From the NCBI RefSeq assembly GCF_000468755.1, contig NZ_AWEZ01000044.1, positions 1 through 64,000 on the forward strand: a stretch of 64,000 nucleotides of DNA. The letters are read 5' to 3'. A program made the translations under genes and the position numbers. Below are positions 53,808 through 61,755 of the stretch, piece by piece. The notes beneath the pieces are model-generated. The model was given only the letters and a program-made list of their open reading frames with translations, was not told the origin of the DNA and did not search any database. Every line of letters begins with the position of its first letter. The first letter of the stretch is position 1. This DNA comes from Olsenella profusa F0195. GTDB lineage: Bacteria; Actinomycetota; Coriobacteriia; Coriobacteriales; Atopobiaceae.

Positions 53808-55049
53808 ATGGCAGACACGAATACTCAACCCGCCAAGCCGAGCAATCGTACGGACCTCATTCGAGAGCAGCTCTGCAACACCCGCATCAACCTTGCGCCT
53901 CTCGACGAACCCGTGGACCTCGCCCATGCCAGAAAGGTTCCTCTTGGCCAGATTGCCTCCCTCGGCGCCGTATTCGCATCCATACCCAAGGCGTTCCGCA
54001 CGGCCACACAGACAATTGCGTCCCCAGACAACGGCATGTACATGCGGGCGTTCGACGCCATGGGCAAGCCACTCAGCATCTCACAGCTCCAGCAGTTCAA
54101 GGGAGCAGGCGCCGGTGCGCTCGGCTCCACGCGCGTGAATGGCTCCTTCGCCCAAGCACATTTCTATCCAGCAGGGCCGCAGACAATCAAGTCATCGATA
54201 ACCATGCCAGTCAACCCCGCGATGCTCGCCATGGGCATCGCCCTGTGGCAAGTCAACCAGAAGCTCGACAGAATCCAAAAGACCGTTGATGAGATGTTTG
54301 ACTACATGAGGCAGCACGACAGGTCTGAGATGCGTGGGAATCTCCAGACGCTCACGGACGTGCTCAACGGCTACAGCCTCAACTGGGACAACCAGCGTTA
54401 CATGAACAACGCGCACATGAAGGTGCTCGACATAAAGCAGGACGCTTCCCAGAAAATGGATCTCTACCATAGCCAGCTGGAGAAGAAGCTTGCCGACAAA
54501 GCCCCCATCGAACTGCGTAGCAAGGTGCGGAACCGTTTGGATGGCGTACTCGACTTGCTGAAGGACTACCAGCTCGCAACCTACATCTATGTGTTCGCAT
54601 CATTCCTCGACCCCATGATTGCGGAGAACTTCAGGCAGGACAAGCTCTCCGACGTGCAGGGCAGGATCGAGAGCGCATCCGTGAGCTATCGCAAGGTCTA
54701 TGCACAATGCTACGACGCCATCAAGCACAGCGCAAAGCACGCCATCGATGCAGTCGCCCTGGGAGGGCTTGCGGCTGCGGGAAGGTTCGTCGGTGGGGCA
54801 GTCGCCGCCACGCCCGTGGGTGACGCCACACCTATCGACGAGGCACTCAAGGAGGGCGGCGATGCCGTGGGGAAGTTCAACGACAGCATAAGCTCCCACC
54901 TACTGCAGAGGCTCAGCGAGACCAAGCCCCTCGATGTTTTGCCCTTCCAAGAGAACATCGAGCTCATCAACACCCTTTACAACGAGCCGAGTGAACTCCT
55001 CACGGATGGCGAGAACCTGTATCTGCTTCCCACGGACACGGGCGCGTAG
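53808..55049 (+). CDS. hypothetical protein with Ala/Gly-rich hydrophobic segment (413 aa)
   Basis: The function is unknown. Layout: a polar N-terminus, a predicted helical middle (TMPVNPAMLAMGIALWQVNQ, KLDRIQKTVDEMFDYMRQHD as a coiled coil, NWDNQRYMNNAHMKVLDIKQ), and a short hydrophobic Ala/Gly-rich segment at about 310-335 (AVALGGLAAAGRFVGGAVAA) reminiscent of the glycine-rich part of the 752-aa protein at 3590. The NPAMLAM...LDxIQ...NWDN order recurs, as I recall, in uncharacterised proteins of Firmicutes and Actinobacteria. It is a single-gene unit with its own promoter inside an accessory zone. A membrane-acting role in conflict or defence is only a guess. Confidence 0.7.
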   Translation: MADTNTQPAKPSNRTDLIREQLCNTRINLAPLDEPVDLAHARKVPLGQIASLGAVFASIPKAFRTATQTIASPDNGMYMRAFDAMGKPLSISQLQQFKGAGAGALGSTRVNGSFAQAHFYPAGPQTIKSSITMPVNPAMLAMGIALWQVNQKLDRIQKTVDEMFDYMRQHDRSEMRGNLQTLTDVLNGYSLNWDNQRYMNNAHMKVLDIKQDASQKMDLYHSQLEKKLADKAPIELRSKVRNRLDGVLDLLKDYQLATYIYVFASFLDPMIAENFRQDKLSDVQGRIESASVSYRKVYAQCYDAIKHSAKHAIDAVALGGLAAAGRFVGGAVAATPVGDATPIDEALKEGGDAVGKFNDSISSHLLQRLSETKPLDVLPFQENIELINTLYNEPSELLTDGENLYLLPTDTGA

Positions 55050-55261
55050 CTTCCGCCATAAAGAGCCGTCACACGAATCTGGGCCCGTCCCCGGCACGTC
55101 CAGGCTAGCCCCCGCCACCGACGTAGTCCCAGAGGCGGGACGACCCGGCGTGCAGCACAGCGGCCAGGCCGTTCTGGGCGAAGCAGGACGCCCACGCCCT
55201 GTGGAACCTCGGCGTCACCCGTCACAAACCCCCTCGTCGGCGATGCCCCACCGTGTGTTCC

Positions 55262-55400
55262 GTCAAGTAAAACTGAGCCAAGGGGGTGATAACGAAAAGT
55301 GAGCCGCCGGGCCCTGCTCGACCGTCTGGCGGCAGAGCGCGGGTTCACAGGCTCGATCTCAGCCATGGAGCGCGTCGTTCGCGGATGGCATGAGCCCCAG
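55262..55400 (+). mobile_element. IS21-type end and istA scrap
   Basis: Around 55266-55305 lie two repeats (AAAACTGAGCC and AAAAGTGAGCC) of the kind found at IS21 ends. They are followed by an open stretch reading RRALLDRLAAERGFTGSIS and AMERVVRGWHEP, which fits a piece of IstA. No complete element is here. A larger IS21 relic sits at 60.5-61.6 kb. Confidence 0.5.
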
Positions 55401-55533
55401 CTCGTACGTCCTGCTGGCCACATGAGAACAGGCCATACAGCCATCGATGAGGAGTGATATATTTAGAAGTCTAACTTCTATATTTGAATACACTGTCATC
55501 CCGTGGGAGAATAGCCTCCAGAGACGGGAGGTC

Positions 55534-56748
55534 ATGCTCATGTACATCAAACGAGAAGTCGAAGCCACAATCGATAGGATGCTCAAACAGGGCAAGGTAG
55601 TCCTTGTGACAGGGGCGCGCCAGGTTGGCAAAACCACCGTCCTCAAGAAGCACCTGGGCGACTCCTTCGACTACGTCTCCATGGAGAACCCCCAGGACTA
55701 CCTGCTTGCCAGGCAGGACGCAATGCTCTTCTTCGAGACCAGGCACCTGCCGCTCATCATAGACGAGGTCCAACGCGTGCCTGAGCTCTTCTCCCCGGTC
55801 AAGTGGGTGGTCGACCAGTCTGACGAGAAGGGGCGCATCATACTCACCGGCTCGCAGACCTACCAACTCATGAAGGGCGTAAGCGAGTCGCTGGCGGGAA
55901 GGATCCGCATCCTCGAGATGCCGGCACTTAACCTGCGGGAGCTCGTAGGTGACGCAGGTAGACCACATCCCTATATCCCCGCCCCGGCCAAGCCGCTCGA
56001 CAAGCCTCTGGATAAGAGCATCTGGGAGATCATTCACAGGGGATCGATGCCGGAGCTGCAGGACAGCTCGGTCGACTGGGACTCGTTCTACTCCGGCTAC
56101 GTGTCCGCCTACCTCGAGCGGGACGTGCGCGACCTCATCAACGTCAAGGACGAGGCGAGGTTCTACAGCTTCATGGTCGCGTGCGCCGCGAGGTCGGGAC
56201 AGCTCCTCAACGCTACGGACATCGGCAACGCAGCGGGCGTCAGCTACAAGACGGCGCAGTCATGGCTCTCCGTCCTCCAGGCCTCGAACATCGTCCGGAT
56301 AGTGGAGCCGTTCTGGCCGAACATCGGCAAGAGCCTGACGAAGACCCCCAAGCTCTACTTCATGGACACCGGACTTGTCTGCCACCTCACGAGGTGGACG
56401 ACGCCGGAACAGCTGCGTGTCGGTGCGATGGCGGGGCACGTCTTCGAGGACTTCGTCGTCTCGGAGGTGCTCAAGAGCTACATGAACGCCGGCGGCAACA
56501 TGCGCGACGTCTGGTTCTACCGCGACTCGAGGAAGCGGGAGATTGACCTCGTCATCCAAGAGGGACATGTGCTGCATCCCGTCGAGGTGAAGACGTCCGC
56601 CACGGTAGGGGGCGACGCCGTGAGGAACTTCCGCTGCCTCGAAGGGATGTCTGGCTACGAGGTCGGCTTCGGGCATGTGATCTGCCAGACGCCCGAACCA
56701 TACTACGTGACCAAGAACGTGCAGGCAGTTCCCGTCTGGGTGATTTAG
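55534..56748 (+). CDS. AAA ATPase with DUF4143
   Basis: This 404-aa protein is of the widespread ATP-binding/DUF4143 family. It has Walker A GARQVGKTTVLKK at about residues 24-36, Walker B LPLIIDEVQRVPEL, sensor ILTGSQTYQLMKG, a winged-helix middle and a C-terminal PD-(D/E)xK-like segment (VWFYRDSRKREIDLVIQEG and HPVEVKTSATVG). Members are common in anaerobes; the role is unknown. ATG 55534 (MLMYIK) follows GACGGGAGG. Sequence upstream to 55447 is open but not protein-like. It is likely intact. Confidence 0.85.
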   Translation: MLMYIKREVEATIDRMLKQGKVVLVTGARQVGKTTVLKKHLGDSFDYVSMENPQDYLLARQDAMLFFETRHLPLIIDEVQRVPELFSPVKWVVDQSDEKGRIILTGSQTYQLMKGVSESLAGRIRILEMPALNLRELVGDAGRPHPYIPAPAKPLDKPLDKSIWEIIHRGSMPELQDSSVDWDSFYSGYVSAYLERDVRDLINVKDEARFYSFMVACAARSGQLLNATDIGNAAGVSYKTAQSWLSVLQASNIVRIVEPFWPNIGKSLTKTPKLYFMDTGLVCHLTRWTTPEQLRVGAMAGHVFEDFVVSEVLKSYMNAGGNMRDVWFYRDSRKREIDLVIQEGHVLHPVEVKTSATVGGDAVRNFRCLEGMSGYEVGFGHVICQTPEPYYVTKNVQAVPVWVI

Positions 56749-56965
56749 AACTTGTGCCTCATGCGCAGTGAAATGTGTCGAGCCTTTTATCCCACACCAC
56801 TAGACTTTGGCTTCGACGAGCCTGTAGGTCGACATCCGCGATATGCGCAGGTACTTGGCGGACTGGCCGACGTCCTGAAGCTCATCCGCTAGTTTGTATG
56901 CGTCCGAGGCCAGGGATGTCGCCCAAGCCCATGCCAGACGAGGCTGGCGTCTCGCGAGTTGGGGC
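56749..56965 (-). other. gap with a short HTH-like gene tail
   Basis: On the minus strand, downstream of the antitoxin, a frame ending at a TAG at 56800-56802 codes SLASDAYKLADELQDVGQSA and KYLRISRMSTYRLVEAKV. The second half looks like a recognition-helix region. There is no start, so this is at best a relic of a small regulator. Confidence 0.3.
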
Positions 56966-57250
56966 CTAGGCGGGCAGCGCCACGCCCAGCTTGTAGCCGA
57001 GGGCCTTCACGACCTTCTGAACCGTGCCGAAGGATGGGTTGCCCGTTGGCGAGAGGGCCTTGTAGAGGCCGTCTCGGGTAATGCCCGCATCCTTGGCAAG
57101 CTGGGTCATGCCGCGTGCCCGGGCTATATCGCCGAGCGCGGCGGACACGAGCGCGGGATCGCCGCCATCTAGCGCCGCATTGAGGTAAGCGACGATGTCC
57201 GCGTCCGTTTCGAGGAACTCGGCCGCATCGTATGTCGCCGCCCTTTTCAT
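56966..57250 (-). CDS. HigA-like addiction module antitoxin
   Basis: This 94-aa DNA-binding antitoxin has the opening YDAAEFLETDADIVAYLNAA, the middle LVSAALGDIARARGMTQLAK and the helix-turn-helix DAGITRDGLYKALSPTGNPS, the usual form of putative addiction module antidote proteins (TIGR02684-like). It lies 13 bp after the toxin gene, in the order toxin-antitoxin typical of HigBA. It likely represses through the palindrome at 57569. Confidence 0.88.
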   Translation of the reverse strand: MKRAATYDAAEFLETDADIVAYLNAALDGGDPALVSAALGDIARARGMTQLAKDAGITRDGLYKALSPTGNPSFGTVQKVVKALGYKLGVALPA

Positions 57251-57263
57251 CTTGCCGCCCCCC

Positions 57264-57587
57264 TCATTCGTACTGCTCGTTGAACTCCTGCGCTTTCCTT
57301 ATATCCCGTTGCTGGGAGGGCTTGTTGCCCCCAATGAGCAACAAGACGATTTCCCTCCCACGCCATGCGAAGCACAGCCTGTAACCTGGCCCATAATCAA
57401 TCCGAAGCTCACAGATGCCGTCTCCAACAGACTTGTAATCGCCGAGATTCCCAGTGAGAGAAATCCTCCTGATGTGCAAGTTGATTCGAGCCCTGGCGTT
57501 AGAGTCCTTCAGACGCTTGAGCCACCTTGCAAGCTCGCTTGTACGACGTACCTCAATCGTGTGCGAAGTGTATATTACAATATACAT
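57264..57587 (-). CDS. HigB/RelE-like toxin (Gp49 type)
   Basis: This 107-aa toxin, a probable ribosome-dependent mRNA endonuclease, reads FEI-type family landmarks as ARWLKRLKDSNARARINLHI, LGDYKSVGDGICELRIDYGP and GYRLCFAWRGREIVLLLIGG, followed by KAQEFNEQYE. The form is that of TIGR02683 proteins. ATG 57587 lies within the operator palindrome, so the mRNA may be leaderless or start close by. Its antitoxin follows. The pair looks intact in a zone of decaying mobile DNA. Confidence 0.85.
   Translation of the reverse strand: MYIVIYTSHTIEVRRTSELARWLKRLKDSNARARINLHIRRISLTGNLGDYKSVGDGICELRIDYGPGYRLCFAWRGREIVLLLIGGNKPSQQRDIRKAQEFNEQYE
57569..57586. promoter_or_regulatory. palindromic operator of the toxin-antitoxin operon
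   Basis: TGTATATT and AATATACA are perfect inverted halves around AC. The site overlaps the toxin start codon and is AT-rich within GC-rich DNA. Autoregulation by the antitoxin is the usual arrangement. Confidence 0.7.
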
Positions 57588-57603
57588 CTAGTCAAGAGCA
57601 GGT

Positions 57604-57800
57604 CGCCTGCTACCATAGCGACCTTGACGAGGCGGGCGCCTTCCCGCGGTTCGAGAGCGCTTCCCCGCCTGCAGGACAATCGATTTTTAGGTAGGCAACC
57701 TCCGCCTTCAGTTTCCGCACCTGACGCACGGGCCCCTCCTCGCAGGTCGACTCCCTGTGCGGGGCGACGCTCCCTTTTGTCTGCCCCTGAGCTTGGGCCT
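57604..57800 (-). mobile_element. IS3-type orfA relic
   Basis: On the minus strand the frame reads SVAPHRESTCEEGPVRQVRK and LKAEVAYLKI, which resembles the end of an IS3 OrfA leucine zipper. No inverted repeats are seen. The relic abuts the truncated start of the next gene, so its insertion may have removed that gene's 5' end. Confidence 0.4.
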
Positions 57801-57828
57801 GAGAGCCTCCGGCCCTCCCTATCGGTAG

Positions 57829-58605
57829 GTCTTCATCCAGTTCTTCAGCGGGGTTGTCGATCAGGCGGTCGACGCCTTCAATGGCGCCACCTCTCAAGCC
57901 CAGGCGAAGAACGACGCATTCCAGAAGGAGATTGACGCAGCTCAGCACGACTTGGATTCGGATAATCAGCCGTTCGATGGAGCCACAAGGGACGCCCTCA
58001 CCACTGCCGTTGCCAATACGAGGCGGACCCTGAGGAACATTCCTGACGTCCCACTGTTCGCTGTTCACGATGAGATTAAGTCGGACACCGACGAGCTGAA
58101 CAAGCTGCTCGACTATTTGGCTGATATCAAGACCCTTGATGACGCCAGAGTTGTTTTCGAGCAGAGTGCCCAACAGCTCAAGCAGATAACGAACCCTTCC
58201 CAGGACTTTGTTATCTCTCGCCTCGGCAAGGTAGCGGGCATCTCTGACATCGAGCCCATCAACGAGGAGAACGATGTCAACAAACAGCTTAACAAGCAGG
58301 GTGGCTATACGCCGGCAATCTTTTTTTACTACGACAACCTGAGCGACCCCTACTCCGTGTACTCTGGGAAGAGCTCGGTTGAGAACAATACCTCTGGCGG
58401 CGGATGCATCGAGGTCATCGCCAATACTGATGGCGCCACTAAGAGGGAGGAGCACCTCGCTGCACTTGATGGCCAGGGTGCCTTCAAGTCTGGAACCCAC
58501 ACCATTTATGGGACCGTTCTTATTGGGACGTCATGGGAATTGACAGCAACGCAGCAGAAAGATCCCACGAATGTCATAGAGGCAGCACTGGTTGCGATTG
58601 AATAG
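57829..58605 (+). pseudogene. 5'-truncated unknown gene
   Basis: The open frame begins after a TAG at 57826-57828 with no start codon and reads FFSGVVDQAVDAFNGATSQA, then KNDAFQKEIDAAQHDLDSDN. It continues to 58605 with a helical half and a globular half (SQDFVISRLGKVAGISDI, QGGYTPAIFFYYDNLSDPYS, GTVLIGTSWELTATQ). The first usable start is TTG 57952. The N-terminus (perhaps a signal or lipoprotein part) is missing next to the IS3 relic. The family is not recognised. Confidence 0.55.
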
Positions 58606-58906
58606 ACCCGCTTTTGCGTCCAGATTGTCTCGGGCTGTCTCTTGCCATCGTATCGTCAAGGACATAGACATAGGACTCCATCGATTCATTATTGGATACA
58701 CCCAAGTCTCCTTAAGATAAATGTCCGAGGGCGCGCCTCGTCCGCGCGTCGCAGCGGCCGTGTTTGAGGTAGTGCCCGACGGCCCTCCCCCTGCCCTCAA
58801 GGGAGTGCATGCGGCGGTGCTCCAACCCCTCTCAGGCACGGATTATCGTCACCACTCCCCTGGCCCTGCTGGAAATCGATGGCCTGCACCTCTCGCCTTA
58901 GCCTTA
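58606..58906. other. gap without supported gene
   Basis: This is the region between two converging reading frames. It is moderately GC-rich in the middle (58730-58800), with no protein-like frame and no strong hairpin noticed. Confidence 0.4.
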
Positions 58907-60247
58907 TCACATGAAGATCCTACCAGGATCTTTCTCTTGCGCAAGCATGCTCAGCATCGTGAGCTCTTGGGCCTTAATATTGATAAGTGGATAGCGTATC
59001 GCGCACTCGCCCAAGTCGTAGGTATGTTCATACCCTAGCTGCAGCAGCCGTAGCGTCACAAGCATGCTGCTGATCCCGTTGTGAGAGAAGCAGAGGATAT
59101 AGTCATCCCTTCTTGACCTGTACTCTTTGAGGTACTCCTCAACGTATCGCACAATCGTATTCGCGTCGTTAGATGTTTCTGCTTCTGTGTCATCAGAGCG
59201 AAGGGGCAGCTTCATGATAGAACAACATAAATTCACAAACTCTGTGGCGTGGCGGGGCTGCCCATACCTATGCTCTATATGCTCCTCACCACATTTGTCA
59301 CTCATGCGCTCCAAGCGAGCGACCTGTTGGAAATGCCACTCTGGGTTTTGCCATGGAGGCCTGCCGATTGTCGCATCCAGAAAGTGGACATCCTGCCCCT
59401 CCCACGTAAAAGAATCAATGACGTTGAACTGATAGGGACAAAGAAGCCTTTGCTCATACAGGAGCCCACTCCCATCGTTCCATTCCTTCTTGCCGTATAC
59501 CTCTCGTGCTCGTCTGCAGTGATTTCCCGCAGAGAGCCAGGACGAAAAACCCGTCTGTGTGAAGGGGAACCCCGCTTTGAACGGTGTGACATCGTAGTGA
59601 GAACGAATAAGCATGTGCCAGAAAAGTATGCAAAAAACCTGAAGCGCACATGCGACCACTGCAAATATAATAGTGGCCAAATCATCTTTGGGAGACTTTC
59701 CCATTGTCACTGACGCCAAAGCAGTAAACTGCGCAAGTCCTGTCATACATAGTATGGATATCCAAAACCCTGTTTTGATCTTAGTGGTGCCCGTTGCCCC
59801 GTCACTCAATTCCACAAGAGCAGCCATGACAAATAGAATAATTACAGTGGTGCCAAGAGTTAAAACCTCTTTCCAATCGATCTCTGGGAAAAGGGCAAGA
59901 CATGCTAGCCACAATCCAACATCCATTAAAGAGAGAAGGAAGCCAAGACCAAGTCCCTTAGCAAAAAGGACCGACTCTGTGCTGTTCAACTTTTTACATT
60001 GCTGGTCTGAGCGCGTGCGTATTGCGCTTTCGGAGTCAACTAACTCCTGCATGTGTCGGAGTTGATCGAGCAGTCTGTTATCGCCAAAAGGATATTCTGC
60101 CTTTTGATAATGTCGTTGTGAATCTCTACTGTTGCGTATAAGTGAAAATAGAAGGCCAGCAAATTTAACTAAAGGTGTAGCTGCGGCTATGGCTACGATA
60201 TTCATGAAACATCCAATGGCCTTAATAAGTTCATCCACGACTATCAC
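58907..60247 (-). CDS. multi-pass membrane protein with phosphatase-like C-terminus, unknown
   Basis: This 446-aa protein is markedly AT-richer than its neighbours, a sign of transfer. An amphipathic N-terminal helix and a linker lead to four membrane helices (GLGLGFLLSLMDVGLWLACL, VLTLGTTVIILFVMAALVEL, TGFWISILCMTGLAQFTALA, TIIFAVVACALQVFCILFWH). A cytoplasmic C-terminal domain of about 200 residues contains FLDATIGRPPWQNPEWHFQQ and the stretch YILCFSHNGISSMLVTLRLL. The SHNGISSM loop vaguely recalls phosphatase or histidine-phosphatase-like signatures, but I cannot assign a family. GTG 60247 is the longest start; ATG 60205 is an alternative. It is transcribed alone. Confidence 0.65.
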   Translation of the reverse strand: MIVVDELIKAIGCFMNIVAIAAATPLVKFAGLLFSLIRNSRDSQRHYQKAEYPFGDNRLLDQLRHMQELVDSESAIRTRSDQQCKKLNSTESVLFAKGLGLGFLLSLMDVGLWLACLALFPEIDWKEVLTLGTTVIILFVMAALVELSDGATGTTKIKTGFWISILCMTGLAQFTALASVTMGKSPKDDLATIIFAVVACALQVFCILFWHMLIRSHYDVTPFKAGFPFTQTGFSSWLSAGNHCRRAREVYGKKEWNDGSGLLYEQRLLCPYQFNVIDSFTWEGQDVHFLDATIGRPPWQNPEWHFQQVARLERMSDKCGEEHIEHRYGQPRHATEFVNLCCSIMKLPLRSDDTEAETSNDANTIVRYVEEYLKEYRSRRDDYILCFSHNGISSMLVTLRLLQLGYEHTYDLGECAIRYPLINIKAQELTMLSMLAQEKDPGRIFM

Positions 60248-60369
60248 AAACCAATCTTCATGCCGAACCTATATAGACTGGCAGGTAAGTGAGACGCACT
60301 TATAGTTCTAATGGTAACTTCGATACCTGCTGTGCTTTCTAATCTACACCATCTCATGTTGTCTTACCT

Positions 60370-60540
60370 GTGCCTGCGAAGAAGAAGTCCATTGGTCCCA
60401 TAGCTAAGCACTTTGTGGGCCCTTATGTGGTCGCATGGGCCCACGAAGCGCACAATGGTGTTCGTGAGCTCGGTGCACCTCTCACATGCCTCATTATCTT
60501 GAGGCATGGTTACGTGTGGTCCAAGGAGCAACATGGATAA
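60370..60540 (+). CDS. possible 56-aa ORF in a hairpin-rich gap
   Basis: GTG 60370 opens a frame reading MPAKKKSIGPIAKHFVGPYV, then WAHEAHNGVRELGAPLTCL and ending WSKEQHG. It is protein-like in composition, but two strong inverted repeats lie within it (GTGGGCCC/GGGCCCAC at 60415-60444; CATGCCTCA/TGAGGCATG at 60485-60508), so the stretch may instead be a mobile-element end or structured RNA. There is no good ribosome site. Confidence 0.3.
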   Translation: MPAKKKSIGPIAKHFVGPYVVAWAHEAHNGVRELGAPLTCLIILRHGYVWSKEQHG

Positions 60541-60548
60541 AGATGCAT

Positions 60549-61301
60549 TCAGTCAAGACTATTTGAACGCTTTGCTCTGCTCAATTTGAGCACCTCGCTC
60601 GGAACACGCCAGCCCCCTCTCCATCTGTCTGGCTTGCCCGGCATCAGGGCGTCCTCCATTCTCTTGCTCCCTCCCCCGAACTCCACGAGCCTGCCGTGGT
60701 GCATCAGCCTGTCTATCAGGGTGGACGCCAGCTTGTCGTCGCCGAACACGGCGCCCCACCCGCCGAGCTCGATGTTGGTGGTGATGATCACGCTGCGCCT
60801 CTCGTAGCAGTCCGACATCACCTGGAACAGCAGGCGCGCTCCCTCTCGGTCGATGGGCACGTAGCCGAGCTCGCCGACGACCATCAGGTCGCTCCTGTAG
60901 AGATCCTTGAGAAGCGCCTCCGGCTCGTGCTCGCGGCTGGCCTTGGCAAGCGCCGGCACGAGGTCCGCAGCCGTGAAGAACCTCACGGTCTTCGCCTTGA
61001 CCACGCAGGCCATGCTGGTCGCGATCGCCAGATGGGTCTTGCCCCGTCCCGTCTTGCCGTGGAACACGAAGTCCTGGGCCGCGTCGGCGAACGCGAGCGA
61101 TTCCAGGTCCTCGCGCGCGTATCTCTCAGGAAATGACACCTGCGAGTAGTCGAAGCCCTCGAACGACTTCACCTGCGGGAACCTCGCCCTGCGCAGCAGC
61201 CTCTCGCGCTTGTGGCGCTCGCGTGCGGCGAGCTCGTTCTCGATCATCCCGTTAACCATGGCGATCTGTCCGGCCGTCGCCGACGACACAAACTGCTCCA
61301 T
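60549..61301 (-). pseudogene. istB: IstB-like transposition ATPase, truncated, altered Walker B
   Basis: The 250-aa frame from ATG 61301 has KSFEGFDYSQVSFPERYARE, Walker A GKTGRGKTHLAIA and the motif SVIITTNIELGGWGAVFGDD of IstB. The usual N-terminal segment of about 25 residues is replaced by sequence read from the istA junction. Walker B reads LMVVGELGYVP where the family has DELGY, so the Mg-binding Asp is Gly. It is unlikely to be functional. Confidence 0.75.
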
Positions 61302-61593
61302 GATAGCCCATCTCGTCCACCGCCCTGTCGAAGATTCTCTGGGCCGTATGCCGTTGCTTTCTCGGCACCGCCTGGTCACTTGCGAGTATCGCATCGATCC
61401 AGCTGGCCAGGCCATCCGTCGCAGGGCGGGCGCGCCTCTTCGAGACCGGCACCTCGGGCGACATGTCCTGTTTGTCTGCGTACTTTGAGACGGTGTTGCG
61501 GCTCAGATCGAGCTCGCGGGCGATGCGGGCTCTCGGCACACCGTCCCTGTCCATCTGCCTGATGTCCTCTTGTTCGTCCAGGGACACGGCCAT
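61252..61593 (-). pseudogene. istA: IstA N-terminal fragment
   Basis: The frame from ATG 61593 codes a DNA-binding HTH (EDIRQMDRDGVPRARIAREL with DLSRNTVSKYAD) and the linker RHTAQRIFDRAVDEMGYHG. It then runs into unrelated sequence where the istB frame begins. The whole catalytic core is lost. Confidence 0.7.
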
Positions 61594-61755
61594 ACTCCCT
61601 TCCTCCCTCCAGGTGGGCCTCGCCAAAAGTCACCACCCGAAGGAAACATGGCCCTGGCCGTGTCCCCGGCGCCTTGGGATACGGTCATACGGTCATGCTT
61701 TGACCAAACCGCTCGATTCCTGCTGACCACGGTGCCCAGTTCCCGATGACTATTT

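Larger units (their letters stand above)
60549..61640 (-). mobile_element. internally deleted IS21 element
   Basis: The N-terminal part of istA is joined to an istB lacking its first residues, so most of istA (the DDE part) is missing. The two remaining frames overlap at 61252-61301. The terminal repeats were not identified with certainty. Confidence 0.7.
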
